Shown here one piece after another: positions 22,480 to 33,300 of a stretch of DNA of 64,000 bases; the stretch's first letter is position 1, and each line of letters opens with the position of its first letter. Source of the stretch: Phycisphaeraceae bacterium (GTDB taxonomy: Bacteria; Planctomycetota; Phycisphaerae; Phycisphaerales; UBA1924); contig JAHBXG010000010.1 of the NCBI GenBank assembly GCA_019636565.1, forward strand, positions 1 through 64,000, given 5' to 3'. A program made the translations under genes and the position numbers. Below the pieces are notes generated by a model that saw nothing but the letters and a program-made list of their open reading frames with translations, was not told the DNA's origin and made no database searches.

Positions 22480-25400
22480 ATGATGATTCGGAATCGCTGC
22501 CGCGGGATGGGTGCTGTTGTTTCTGTTGGCGCGTTGGCCTTGGCGTCGTCGGTGATTTCGTCGCGTGCGTTGGCGGACGACGCGGTGATTCCGTCGAGCG
22601 GGAACGGGGTGGAACTGGGGCTTTCGAATCAGGGGACGCTGGGCGGGAACTCGGCGCGACGGTTCATGATGGTGATCGATGCGCAGGCGTTGACGGGGAT
22701 TCCGCTGGGGAGCACGCTGACGGGGTTCCATGTGCGGCTGGACAACAGCAACACGACGGCGTGGCCGCCGTCGAACGTGGCCATCGCGGATTACGAGATG
22801 CGGATCAGCGCGGCGGCGACGACGGCGGCGACGATGAGCAGCACGTTTGCGGACAACATTTCTGGCGTGCAGACGCTGGTGATGGATGGTGCGCTTCAGA
22901 TTCCATCCAATTCCTACGGCGCGAGCGCCTCGGGGACGACGCCGGAAGCGTTCGGGCCGACCATTTCGTTCGACTCGGGGTTTTTGTATCTAGGCGGATC
23001 GCTGTGCCTCGACATCAACTACACGGGCACGGGATTGGTAGCGGCGGAGTTCATGGATACATCGAGCACGGTGGAGGGGATGGCGTCGTGTTTCGCGATT
23101 TCACGCACGGCCACGACGGGCGGAGTTGGCAACGGCAACGTTCTGAAGTTTGAGTACACACCTCCTTCGAACACGATCGTGCCGGCGGTGTTTGCGTCGA
23201 CGGAAGCGCCGAGCGGGCAGGAGGGCCCTTTTGGAGGGACCACAAACCGCCGGTTCCAGTACGTGGTGGATGAATCGGCGCTGGGGATTCCGGCGGGGGC
23301 GAAGATTCTGGGGATGGTCTTCCGACAGGATGATTTCTCGTCGGGGGCGTGGCCGGGGACGGCGTTCACATTTTCTGACTATGAGGTGCGCCTGAGCCAG
23401 GGTGTGTCAACAGGCGCGATGACGACGACGTATGCGGACAACGTGATCGGGAGCCAGACGCTGGTGGTAAACGGGGCGCTCCCGGTGAATGTGCGTGCGT
23501 TTCAGGGTGAGAGGACGCCCCCGACACCGGAGCAATTCGGGCGGGTGATCATGTTCCAATCGCCGTATCAGTATCTGGGCGGAAACCTGTGCGTGGACAT
23601 CAATCACCCCGGCACGGGGCTGGTAGCGGCGGGGTATTTAGATTCCACGATGTCGGGCAGCTTTGCGGCCGACGGTGTGCGCGGGCTGTATTCGAATGTA
23701 TCACGTACGGCGGCGACGGGGAACCTCGTCAACGCGCCGGTGACGCGGTTCATTTATTCGGCGGACCTTCGGCACGGGGTGACGAAGGTGTACGTGCCGG
23801 AGGAATACGCGAGCGCGGAGGCGCCCCTCCAGTTGAATTCGATGACGAACAGCGCGTCCCGGAGCATCATGACTGTTGCCGGCACCGATCAGTTCGACAC
23901 GGTTGCGCCGGGATCGCGGGTGGTTGGACATTCCGGACGGCTGGGCAGCGGACTTGCGGCGTGGCCACCGGCAGATGCGGTATTCGCCAGTTACAAGATT
24001 GATATTTCGCGATCGGTGAACCCGCCCGGCGCGCTCTCGACGACATTCGCGAACAACGTGGGCACGGACGTGGTGCACGCGTATGACAATGCCTTAGTTA
24101 TCCCGGCGAACGCGTTCAAAGCGGCGAGCAACGCGCCGTTCTCGCACACGTTCTGGTATCAGAACGGGTACCCGTACACCGGCGGCCCGCTGAACACGTT
24201 TGTGCGGCACAGCGGGAATGGAAACAGTTCCCAGGGGTTCATGGATGCGGTGCCACCCGAAGACCCTGCGTACGGCGTGCGGACCGATTGTCTGTTCGAA
24301 GTTGGTAACGCGGCGGTGACGGGTGCTCCGATCGCGGCTCCGGTGCTCCGGCACGAGGTGGACGCGGCGACGACGGTGCCGCTGTCGTTTGGGAGTGTTG
24401 GAACGAGCCACGTGGCGGGGCTGCTGCGGTTCGACGAGTATTCGTATCAGATGGTGATCGGTGCGGATGAATTGCGATATATCCCGGTGGGGAGCCTGAT
24501 CGATTCGATGTGGGTGCGGAACTATTTGTCGGGTGCCCAGAGTCCGACAGGGGACTCGATCTGCCCGGACTTTGAGTTGACGCTGAGTACGGCGGCGAGA
24601 AGCCCGAGCACGATGTCGACCACCTTCGCGACGAATGAAGGGACGGACAAGGTGCGCGTACACGATGGACCGCTCGGGGTCCCGGCAGGATCGATGCCGG
24701 CAGGATCGACCAATTCGTTTGGGAGGATTGTCCAGTTCCAGAAGGCGTTCGTGTACAAGGGAGGCAATCTGTGCGTGACGGTGCGCCACCAGCAGTTCAC
24801 GGAAGATGTGGCCCGCTGCGACATTTCGTCTTCGACCCTGCCGGGTGCGCGATCGGTCTTTGGGGCAGCGTTCGGTTCGGCGAGCGGGTCGTACCTTGGC
24901 GGAGTGAACGGCGGCGCGATTGCGACGGCGCGGTTCGGGTATGTGCCGTCGGTGATGACGCCCAATGCGTTTGCCACGCTTGAGGCGAACAACGGGTTTG
25001 ACTTCTTCTCGGGGCCTTCGACGGTCCAGATCATCGTCCCGGCGAGCGAGTTGCTTCCAATCGATGTGGGCTCGGCGATCACGGGGATGAGTTTGCGAAA
25101 CAGCGCGACGGGATTTGCACCGACGTTCCCGGCGGCGGCGCTGGCGGTGAGCCGGTTTGATGTGACGCTGGCACCCGCGGCACGGACGCCCTTGACGATG
25201 AGCAATACCTTTGCGACCAACAACGGGCCCGGCGTTGTGGCGGTGCGGGAGGGCCCGATGGTGATGCCGGGGGGTGCGTTCCCCGCGAGCGAAGACTTTG
25301 TTGCCCCAGGCGAGAACGCCTGGTTCATCGACTTCGAGCGCGCGTATATCTATGGGGGCGGCGATTTGTGCCTGACGATGCGAACGACGGCGACGCTTCC

Positions 25401-25740
25401 GGCGTTTTCGTACCTCGATGCCGAGATAACGCCCAGCAGCCTTGGCGCGGGGCGATGGAACGACGGCGATGCTGACGCCGCCAGTTCGGCGAGCGCTGTC
25501 GGCGCGGTGGCGGTTCGGTTCGCGTTCACGGCGCGGGCGTTCTGTCCGTGGGACCTGAACAACGACGGCATCGTGGAGGATGCGGATTTCCCGATCTTCC
25601 TGAACGCGTACAACATTCTGGACTGCGCGGATGGGTCGATGCCCTTTGGGTGCCCGGCGGACTTCAACCACGACGGCGTGGTGGATGATGCGGACTTCCA
25701 ATTGTTTGTGGTGGCGTACAACACGCTCTTGTGTCCGTGA
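22480..25740 (+). CDS. Secreted repeat protein with GC-type dockerin (1086 aa)
   Basis: The largest of the repeat family here. A signal peptide (about 1-30, ending ALA-DDA) is followed by five ~200-residue repeats instead of four (cores include MSSTFADNISGVQTLVMDG, MTTTYADNVIGSQTLVVNG, LSTTFANNVGTDVVHAYDN, MSTTFATNEGTDKVRVHDG and MSNTFATNNGPGVVAVREG) and a dockerin pair at about 1021-1086. The first two repeats are more like each other than like the rest, so the extra unit probably arose by internal duplication. The function is unknown; repeated beta-rich units suggest binding or adhesion at the cell surface. Confidence 0.85.
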   Translation: MMIRNRCRGMGAVVSVGALALASSVISSRALADDAVIPSSGNGVELGLSNQGTLGGNSARRFMMVIDAQALTGIPLGSTLTGFHVRLDNSNTTAWPPSNVAIADYEMRISAAATTAATMSSTFADNISGVQTLVMDGALQIPSNSYGASASGTTPEAFGPTISFDSGFLYLGGSLCLDINYTGTGLVAAEFMDTSSTVEGMASCFAISRTATTGGVGNGNVLKFEYTPPSNTIVPAVFASTEAPSGQEGPFGGTTNRRFQYVVDESALGIPAGAKILGMVFRQDDFSSGAWPGTAFTFSDYEVRLSQGVSTGAMTTTYADNVIGSQTLVVNGALPVNVRAFQGERTPPTPEQFGRVIMFQSPYQYLGGNLCVDINHPGTGLVAAGYLDSTMSGSFAADGVRGLYSNVSRTAATGNLVNAPVTRFIYSADLRHGVTKVYVPEEYASAEAPLQLNSMTNSASRSIMTVAGTDQFDTVAPGSRVVGHSGRLGSGLAAWPPADAVFASYKIDISRSVNPPGALSTTFANNVGTDVVHAYDNALVIPANAFKAASNAPFSHTFWYQNGYPYTGGPLNTFVRHSGNGNSSQGFMDAVPPEDPAYGVRTDCLFEVGNAAVTGAPIAAPVLRHEVDAATTVPLSFGSVGTSHVAGLLRFDEYSYQMVIGADELRYIPVGSLIDSMWVRNYLSGAQSPTGDSICPDFELTLSTAARSPSTMSTTFATNEGTDKVRVHDGPLGVPAGSMPAGSTNSFGRIVQFQKAFVYKGGNLCVTVRHQQFTEDVARCDISSSTLPGARSVFGAAFGSASGSYLGGVNGGAIATARFGYVPSVMTPNAFATLEANNGFDFFSGPSTVQIIVPASELLPIDVGSAITGMSLRNSATGFAPTFPAAALAVSRFDVTLAPAARTPLTMSNTFATNNGPGVVAVREGPMVMPGGAFPASEDFVAPGENAWFIDFERAYIYGGGDLCLTMRTTATLPAFSYLDAEITPSSLGAGRWNDGDADAASSASAVGAVAVRFAFTARAFCPWDLNNDGIVEDADFPIFLNAYNILDCADGSMPFGCPADFNHDGVVDDADFQLFVVAYNTLLCP

Positions 25741-26223
25741 TGGACGGAGGGGATTTGAACTGAAGCAGCGCGGGTGATTCGTTGGGTCACCGTTCCGCGC
25801 AGGCGATTCTGTTTTGAGGGCAATGACGGGATGTGCAGACGCGGCGGCGGGGAACGGATATCGAACGCGCGGTACCGATGGAGTGCTTGGTGTGTATTGC
25901 CGGGGCGTTCGTCCCGGAACAGCCCGTTGTACGCGGCGTGCAGGATCATGAAATCGCGTCGTTGGCCTGCCAGCAGTGGTCGAGATCGGCCGGGAGGGGT
26001 GCGGGGCTGTTCGGGGCGTGCGTGGGCGCGGGCTGCCGGAGCGAGGCGAGGGCTCTGGAAGCGCCGCTCGGGGTGTGTTTGGCAAGGGGTGTTTGCGTCG
26101 CCGCGAGGCGTCCAAGAGCCTTGTTTTGAGGGATTTTCCGGAAATTGATTGGCGGATGGCGAGCGTGCGGTAGACTCAGCGCGGGGCCTTGGCTGCGTTG
26201 GGGTCGGCCATCAAATGGGGTGC
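25741..26223. other. Gene-free stretch before the small dockerin genes
   Basis: No gene, RNA or clear repeat is seen. TTGGCG (26149-26154), a 16-bp spacer and TAGACT (26171-26176) give a promoter-like element of the same layout as before the other array genes. Confidence 0.4.
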
Positions 26224-27021
26224 ATGTTCATGTTGCGAGGATTCATTTTCGTTGTTTCAATGGCCGCGCTCGCGCCGATGGCGTGTGCGCAACTGGTGTT
26301 GATGAGTGATCAGCGGGCGCTGCTGGTGGAGGCGGCGGGTTCGAATTTGGCGGCGTTTCCGTCGCCGCCGTTTTCGGTGTTCAATAAAGAGATCGTGCGG
26401 GATGTTCCGTCGGGCGGAGGGAATGGGAAGGCGCGTGCTTCGCAGGATTCGACGGTCGGCGTCGGCGCGATGATCGCCACGGGAAGCATTCTGGCGGAAT
26501 CGCTGGCGGGGCCGACGGGCTGCATTTTTTCGCAGGCGACGAGCGACTTTCGCATCGAGTTTCGGGTGACGACGCCGGTGGAATACGCGATTGACGGATC
26601 GGTGGACGGCGCACAGTTCCGGCTGGCGGAAGGGTTTCTCGGGACGGTGCACGTGGCGACCTCTGCATCGGGCTCACCGAATCCGTACTCCTTCAGCGGG
26701 GTGCTGAAACCGGGGCGGACATACCTTGTGCTCGCGCAGGCGAGCGACCTTGCCAACGCGTGCAATGGCGGCACAACCTCGAGCGCGGGGTCTTATTCGC
26801 TGAACGCTTCGTTCACATCGCTGGAGCCGTGTCCGGGCGATTTGAACTTTGATCGCGTCGTCAACGATGCGGACTTTGAGATTTTTCTCGCGGCGTACAA
26901 CGAGTTGCTGTGCCCGGAACCGCCGCTGCCGTGCGACGCGGATCTGAACGGCGATGGCTTCGTGAACGACGCGGACTTTGAGATCTTTCTCGCGGCGTAC
27001 AACACGTTGCTTTGTCCGTGA
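26224..27021 (+). CDS. Small secreted protein with GC-type dockerin (265 aa), tandem copy 1
   Basis: A signal peptide (MFMLRGFIFVVSMAALAPMACA) is followed by a ~175-residue domain of unknown fold. This domain has SDQRALLVEAAGS, DVPSGGGNGKARASQDS and ATSDFRIEFRVTTPVEYAIDG, ending in a GVLKPGRTYLVLAQ strand, all pointing to a jelly-roll-like beta domain. The dockerin pair occupies about 203-265 (CPGDLNFDRVVNDADF, CDADLNGDGFVNDADF). Starts at 26224 or 26230 are equally plausible; the open frame to 26149 has no signal-peptide logic. A close paralog follows directly. Confidence 0.82.
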   Translation: MFMLRGFIFVVSMAALAPMACAQLVLMSDQRALLVEAAGSNLAAFPSPPFSVFNKEIVRDVPSGGGNGKARASQDSTVGVGAMIATGSILAESLAGPTGCIFSQATSDFRIEFRVTTPVEYAIDGSVDGAQFRLAEGFLGTVHVATSASGSPNPYSFSGVLKPGRTYLVLAQASDLANACNGGTTSSAGSYSLNASFTSLEPCPGDLNFDRVVNDADFEIFLAAYNELLCPEPPLPCDADLNGDGFVNDADFEIFLAAYNTLLCP

Positions 27022-27273
27022 GAGAATCGCGGCGAGCGGACCGAATTGCCGGAAGGCCCGAGAGTTTGAGCAGAGTCACGAGGGCTCCGTGCGCTTCGTT
27101 GCGGGCTCGTTTGGGTGCGCGTCGGGTGCCGTGGGGGTGGTGCTCCGAACCGGGTGCGAACAGGGCGCGATCCTGACATGAAGTTGATTGCAACGCACTC
27201 TTGGAGCGCGTGCGCGGGTGGTACACTCTGCCTGGATGGATCCTGGCGGGGTGGCCTGAAGAGGGAGATCGGC

Positions 27274-28065
27274 ATGCGGAGCGGATTTGTGGTCGTTTTG
27301 GCGTTGGCTTCGGCTGCGCCGGTGGCGAGTGCGCAATTGGTGTTGACGAGCGATCAGCGGGCATTGGTGGTCGAGGCGGCGGGATCGATTCAGTCTGCGT
27401 TTCCAGCGCCGGCGTACTCGGTATTCAACAGGGATATCAGCCGCGATGTGCCGTCGGGCGGTGGCAATGGCAAGGCCCGCGCAACGCAGGACTCAACAGT
27501 GTCGGCCTCGGCGATGACCGCGACGGGAATGAGTTCGGCGGAATCGCTGGCGGGCGCTTCGAATTGCGTGGTGTCGCAGGCGACGAGCGATTTTCGGATC
27601 GTGTTCAAGGTGACGACGCCGGTGCAGTACGCGTTTGATGGTTCGGTTGATGGCGCGCAGTTCCGGCTGGCGGAGCCGATCGGCGGCGCGGTGCACCTGG
27701 TGCAGGCCGCGGCGGGTGTACCGACTCCGTTCTCCTTCACGGGCGTGCTCAAGCCGGGCCGGAGCTACACGGCCCTCGCGCAATCGAGCCAACTGGCCAA
27801 CGCGTGCAACGGAGGATTCTTTTCGCTGGCGGGTTCGTACTCGTTGAGCGCTTCGTTCGTTTCGCTGGCGCCGTGTCCGGGTGACCTGAACTTTGATCGG
27901 GTGGTGGATGATGCGGACTTCGCGCTGTTTGCGCCCGCGTACAACGAATTGCTTTGCCCACCCACGCCCCTGCCGTGCGATGCGGATCTGAACGGGGATG
28001 GATTCGTGGATGATGCGGACTTTGCGATCTTTGCTCCGGCGTATAACGAACTGGTTTGTCCGTGA
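27274..28065 (+). CDS. Small secreted protein with GC-type dockerin (263 aa), tandem copy 2
   Basis: Paralog of the preceding gene over the whole length (AQLVLTSDQRALVVEAAGS, DVPSGGGNGKARATQDS, ATSDFRIVFKVTTPVQYAFDG). Signal peptide about 1-21, dockerin pair about 201-263. GAGGGAGA lies just before the ATG at 27274; the upstream extension to 27115 is unlikely. A TACACT box at 27222-27227 with CTTGGA upstream (16-bp spacer) is a candidate promoter. A REP-like CTTCGTTGCGGGCTCGTTT lies in the gap at about 27093-27111. Confidence 0.83.
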   Translation: MRSGFVVVLALASAAPVASAQLVLTSDQRALVVEAAGSIQSAFPAPAYSVFNRDISRDVPSGGGNGKARATQDSTVSASAMTATGMSSAESLAGASNCVVSQATSDFRIVFKVTTPVQYAFDGSVDGAQFRLAEPIGGAVHLVQAAAGVPTPFSFTGVLKPGRSYTALAQSSQLANACNGGFFSLAGSYSLSASFVSLAPCPGDLNFDRVVDDADFALFAPAYNELLCPPTPLPCDADLNGDGFVDDADFAIFAPAYNELVCP

Positions 28066-28266
28066 GGGAAGGGCATGGGGCATCAGCCGTCAGCCGTCAG
28101 CGATAGGAATCAGGGGGCGAAGGGGCGGATCACGGGAGCGCCATCGTGGGCTTTTGGGGAACGCGGCGGAAGGGTGTTGTTATTTGGACGCATGAAATTT
28201 GCTGCGCGCGGGCGGTCTTGCTGTAACATCTAGATCTGAAGCACGTGCGGGAGTTGAGGAGCGGCC

Positions 28267-30312
28267 ATGCGTCTGATGGTGGTTGGCGTGATTGCGTTTC
28301 TTGCGGGAACGGCGTCTGCGCAGAACGCGACGAACTTGCCGTTCAATCCGTCGGGCGCGACGCGGATCGTGCTGGCGAACAAGTTTGCGGGAGCCGCGGG
28401 CGGCGGGGTGAACGACGCCCCGTTTCATGCGTCGGGGCGGACGCTCGAGTGGGTGTTTTCAGGCTCGCAGGTGTCGATGTTGGCACCGGGAGCGCGGCTG
28501 GTTTCGGCCGGGTTCCGCAACGCGACGACCACGCCCGGGCCGGCGATGATTTCTGAATTCGGCGATTGGACGCTCACGCTCTCTCGGGCGTTGAGAGCGC
28601 CGGGATTGCTCTCGCCGGTGATTGCGGAGAACACCGGGCCGGATGCGACGGTCGTGCGGTCGGCCGGGCTGATCGTGCCGGCGAACGCAATTCAAGGGCA
28701 GCCCGGGGCGGGTGCGCCGTCGCCTTTTTCTTTTCAGGTGAACTTTGGAAATCACTATGACTACTCGGGCGGCAATCTGCACTTTGTGCTGAGCCATGAC
28801 GATTCGGCGCTGAACGAACCGGGGGTGAACCTGGACGGCGCGTCGCCGGGCGACCCGGGGACAAACGTGATCTTTCAGGCGCGCAAGGGCGATGCGGCGG
28901 GCGCGACCGTAACCACCCAAAGCGTGAACACGCCGGTGACGCAATTGTGCGCGGATGCCGCGATTGCGATGCCCCTGCTGACGGCGACGACAAGCAACGG
29001 GCGGGAGGGCTTTTCGGGCGCGCTGGGGCCGACCGGGTTTGCGGGGCAGTTTGTGATCGGGGCGGCGCAATTGCGGTTTGTGCCGCGGGGGAGTTTGATC
29101 ACCTGGCTGACATTCCGGCTGGCACCTGGCGCGAGCGCGTGGCCTGCGACGGACGCGACGACTTCGAACTTTGAGATCGAGGTGGCAACGAGCCTGAATC
29201 CGCCTCAGGAGATGGGGACGTTTTTCGGGAGCAATCCGTTGGCCGATGCGCTGGCGGTACGGAGCGGGCCGCTGACGATTCCGGCGGGCGCCTTTGCGTC
29301 GGGAGAGCCGAAGTTCGGGGTGCCGATCCATTTTCAGCGCGGGTTTGTTTATGTGGGCGGGGATTTGTGCGTGACGGTGCGCCATGCGCCGTTTGTGGGC
29401 GCGGGCAGCGGGCCGATGCTGGACACGGCAAACCCGGCGAGCGCGATACGGACGACGGTGGCGGCGTCGGAGAGCGCGTTGGTGGGAGCGTTTTTGCCAC
29501 AGGATGCGGCGATCGCCCTGGAAACTGGCTACACGCCGTCGTTGTGCGTGCCGACTGCGCTGGAGCGGGTGTCGGGAGGGTCGGGCGCCTTCGTGTTTGA
29601 TACTCCGCGCACGCACCAATTGGTGATCGACGCTTCGCAGTTGACGTATCTGACACCGGGGAGCACGGTGGACGGGATCGCGTTTCGGATCTCACCGGTG
29701 TCGCCGCTGGCGTATCAATCGTGGCCGGAGAGTGACGCGACGGTGACGCAGTTTGACGTGTACCTGAGCACGGCGCAGAACGTTGCCTCGCTGATGAGTG
29801 ACACGTTCGCGAACAACGAGGGGCCGGACCGGGTGCGGGTGCGGGCGGGAGAGCTGTTCATTCCGGCACGGGCGATGAAGGTGGTGGGAGGCGAAGTCGC
29901 GGAGCATTCGTATGTCATTCCGTTCCCGACGCCATTTGTGTACCACGGGGGCGGGCTGTGCGTAACGATGCGGATCGGGCAGCGATTCGGCGGTACTTCA
30001 GTGAACTTTGACGGAAAGTTCAATACGTTCGGGGTAAACGGCAAACGCAACACGCAGTCAAGCACGGCAACCAGCGCGAACACGACCACGGCGCTGGCAC
30101 TGGCGACGCGGCTGGTGTTCTCGCGCCCGCCGAACGCCTGCCCGGCGGACCTGAACGCGGACGGGCTGGTTGATGACTTGGACTTTGTGCTGTTTGTGCA
30201 GGCGTACGACTTTTTGCTGACGCCGGCAGCGGACTTCAACTTTGACGGCGTGACGGATGACGCGGATTTTCAGGCGTTTGTGGGGGCGTATGACGCGCTG
30301 GTGTGTCCGTGA
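28267..30312 (+). CDS. Secreted repeat protein with GC-type dockerin (681 aa)
   Basis: A short signal peptide (MRLMVVGVIAFLAGTASA) precedes three ~200-residue repeats of the same family as the large genes to the left (cores LSPVIAENTGPDATVVRSAG, MGTFFGSNPLADALAVRSG, MSDTFANNEGPDRVRVRAG). The dockerin pair (about 625-681) lacks the usual Cys-flanked linker between its halves: the first half runs from AYDFLLTP straight into AADFNFDG. GAGGAG stands 6 nt before the ATG. The gene ends 15 bp from the convergent stop of the 2060-residue gene. The gap upstream (28066-28266) carries GCATGGGGCATCAGCCGTCA simple repeat. Confidence 0.85.
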   Translation: MRLMVVGVIAFLAGTASAQNATNLPFNPSGATRIVLANKFAGAAGGGVNDAPFHASGRTLEWVFSGSQVSMLAPGARLVSAGFRNATTTPGPAMISEFGDWTLTLSRALRAPGLLSPVIAENTGPDATVVRSAGLIVPANAIQGQPGAGAPSPFSFQVNFGNHYDYSGGNLHFVLSHDDSALNEPGVNLDGASPGDPGTNVIFQARKGDAAGATVTTQSVNTPVTQLCADAAIAMPLLTATTSNGREGFSGALGPTGFAGQFVIGAAQLRFVPRGSLITWLTFRLAPGASAWPATDATTSNFEIEVATSLNPPQEMGTFFGSNPLADALAVRSGPLTIPAGAFASGEPKFGVPIHFQRGFVYVGGDLCVTVRHAPFVGAGSGPMLDTANPASAIRTTVAASESALVGAFLPQDAAIALETGYTPSLCVPTALERVSGGSGAFVFDTPRTHQLVIDASQLTYLTPGSTVDGIAFRISPVSPLAYQSWPESDATVTQFDVYLSTAQNVASLMSDTFANNEGPDRVRVRAGELFIPARAMKVVGGEVAEHSYVIPFPTPFVYHGGGLCVTMRIGQRFGGTSVNFDGKFNTFGVNGKRNTQSSTATSANTTTALALATRLVFSRPPNACPADLNADGLVDDLDFVLFVQAYDFLLTPAADFNFDGVTDDADFQAFVGAYDALVCP

Positions 30313-30327
30313 TTGCCGGGCCTTGGG

Positions 30328-33300
30328 CTAATCGCAGATAAGTTCGTTGTAGGCCGGAACAAAGAGTTGGAAGTCGGCGTCGTCGACGACACCGTCTTTG
30401 TTCAGGTCCGCCGAACAACCGGGACGCATCGAGGAATCTGCGCAATCCAGGATGTTGTACTGCGCGAGGAACAACACAAAGTCGGCATCTTCGACCAAGC
30501 CGTCGGCGTTGAGGTCTCCGGCGCAGAAGATCAGATAGGCCGCGTCGCTGGCGACGGTGCCGCAGGTGTTGGTGATCGAACAGCGATAGGTTCCCGAATC
30601 GGACGGCGTGACACCCGAGATGGCGAGATTCGGGGAGAAGGAACCAGAGATAACGGACCCGCTCCCGGTGGCTCCGTCGTTGAGCGGAACAGAGTTTTTC
30701 ATCCAGCGGTACGCGCCGCCATTGGGACTCGCGACGATATCAAAGTGTGCGACCGGAGAGGCGGATGTGTCTTCCGGCTGCTGCGTCACGACCGGGCTCA
30801 GGCCGGCGTCGGGAGTGACGATGAGATCCAGAGACATGGGGGTTGCATTGGAAACGAGACTTGCCACCGCGCCGAGGCGCGCGGCGTTGTCGGCAAAGCA
30901 GACCGAGTCCAGCGATCCGTTGATTGTCGGGGCCACGACAAACCCCGCGATGACATCCCCTGCGGTGGGAACGTAAGGAGATTCGAAGGACCCCGTGAGC
31001 TGGCCGCCCAGCTCGATCGGGCCCGATGCGACAAGGCTCCCTCTTCCGGTCGGTCCGAGTCCCCGGAGCCGCGCGGAAATCGTCGAGCCCGGAAGCAGCG
31101 ACGCCGAGCCGGCTACTGAAAGCAGGGCGTTTGGTCCGAGTTCGAGCGTGCCTGCGTTCGAGAATGTGCCGGTCGAAGGGGTCGTTGCAACGCTCAGGCT
31201 TTCGATCGAGAACGTGCCGCTGTTGGATCGCAGCCCGGAGAGATTGGGGATCGCGGGAGCGGGGCCGGTGAGCCGCAATTCGGTCGCCGGCGCGATCGAC
31301 ACGACCGTGCGCGACCCCATGGTCAACGAGCCGCCGCTGGCGATCCACTTGCCGCCGGTCAGGACAGAGGTCGAAGTCGGAAGGTTGGAGATGGTGGTCG
31401 GCGCGATCGAGAGCGTGCCGGCGGTGCTGCGCACCGAACCGGAATTGGTGAACGTGCCGCTCCCGCTCACGTTCAAGGTTCGATTGATCTGGTCGGCGCT
31501 GAGCAACCCCTGCAGCGTCAGGGTTCTCGCAGAGCTGATGCTGATGGTCGTGGACTTGGTGGAGGGCTGAGCCGGATCGAAGCCCACAAAGACATCGGGC
31601 CCGAACGTCGCGCTGGCGGTTGAAACGCTGATCACGGTCGTCAGCGTGTTGATCCCGAGCAGGATCTGGCCGGCGCCGCTGATCGTCGAGTTTGTGGTGG
31701 AGAAAGTGAGCGGAGTGAGGCTGCAGCCGCCGCTGGCGAGCCTGATGGTCGGGTTGTTCAGCAGGTTGAGCGGGCCGGTCACGACGAGCGCTGCGCACGG
31801 TCCGACGAGGAGGTCGGCCCCGAGATCGCAGTTGTTCAGGGTGACGGTGGCGTTCTGCGCGAAAACGACCTTCGCGCCCGCGGTCGCCGTGAGCGCGGCG
31901 TTCTTGAAGGTCACGGTTGCGAGTGTGATGTCGCCGGTTGAGGCGTTCGCAACGAGCGAGGTGCCGGGGAACGTTCCCCCGTAAGTGAGTGCGTTGTTGG
32001 CGCCGCTCCAGTTTCCGAGCGACGGATAGGTTCCGCCGATCGTCCATGCCGAGTTGGAAACGGCGAACGAACCCGAATTGGTCCAGGTGCCGCCGAGGAT
32101 CAGAGTCGCGCCGGAACTGGAAATCGCGGCGGAGTTCGTCCATGTCCCGTTGAGTGAGAGGGTTCCGCCCGAGGTGACGGCGAGATCGCGGTCGATGGTG
32201 TAGGTGCCGCCGAGCGTCAGCGAAGCGCCGGGATCGAGCTGCACATTTCCCAACAGTCCGGAGACCGAGGCGATGTCGAGCTTGCCGGCGGTAATGCGCA
32301 GTAGGCCTTGGTTCACGAGCGTGCCGCCGGTCCACGCGAAGGTGCCACCCGTGCGGCCCATGGCGATCGTCCCGCGGTTGGTGATGGTCAACGCGGATGC
32401 GATCACGACAGATGCGGTGGTCGCGGTCGCCTCAGCCGGGAACTCGATGGTGATTCCCGCCGGAATGTCCTGGGCAGCACCCGCGAACGAGATTCCGGTG
32501 CCGAGCGGATTATTGCTGTAGATCCGCACTCGCCCTTCGCCCAGCAGTCCTGCATGCGTCGCTGAGTCGGCTGTCACAAGCAGGCCATAGGGCTTGCACG
32601 TTACGTCAAGCGTCAGGGCTGATCCGTGCTGCAACGTCAGTCCGCCGGCGACGCTCAATTGCGAGCAGCCGCTGATCAGCATGTCGGCGTCGAGCGTGCA
32701 GCCCGTCCAGGTGCCGGTGTACGTATAGAAGAATTTCTTGCCGTCGAGTGCGCGGAAGGTGACGCCGTTTGCGGAGAGGCCGTCGAGCGTGATGTCGCCT
32801 GTCGTAGCGTCGGCAATCAGAGTACTGCCGGGGAACGAACCCGCGAAGGTGAGCACGTTGTTCGAGCCGGTGTGTGCGCCGAGAGATGTGTACGTATCAC
32901 CGATGCGCCAAGTGGAGTTCGAGATGTCGAAGAGGCCGTTGTTGGTCCAGGTGCCGGCGAAGATGACGCTGGCGCCGTTGCTGGTGATCTGCGAGTTGTT
33001 CACCCAGTTACCACCGAGAATGAGCGCGCCCCCATTGGCGACGGAGAGTGGCGTATCGATCGTGTATGTCCCGACCAGTGTGAGCTTGGTGCCGGAGGCA
33101 AGTGTGAGGTCGCCCGGGGTTCCCCATAGACACTGCACATCCAGCCGGCCCGCGAGCACGTCGATGCCGCCGAGATTGATGAACCGCGAACTGCTGTTGC
33201 CGGACACGAGTAGAGTCGCGGTTGGCGCATCCATGGTAATGGGGGCAAAGCAGTTCAGTGTGCCGCTGACAGAGATTGTGCCGCTTGTGGAGCGGCCCGG

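Noticed and set aside
24094..26115. Long open frame of 673 codons on the minus strand opposite the 1086-residue dockerin gene
   Set aside because: It is Arg/His-rich without domains and mirrors GC-rich codon use of the sense gene, which has a signal peptide, repeats and a dockerin.
25774..26148. Plus-strand open frame of 124 codons between array genes
   Set aside because: Arg/Trp/Cys-rich composition unlike the real genes, no start signal and no recognisable motif.
30313..30327. Terminator between the convergent dockerin genes
   Set aside because: Only 15 bp separate the stops and no hairpin with T-run is seen; any termination signal would lie inside the coding regions.
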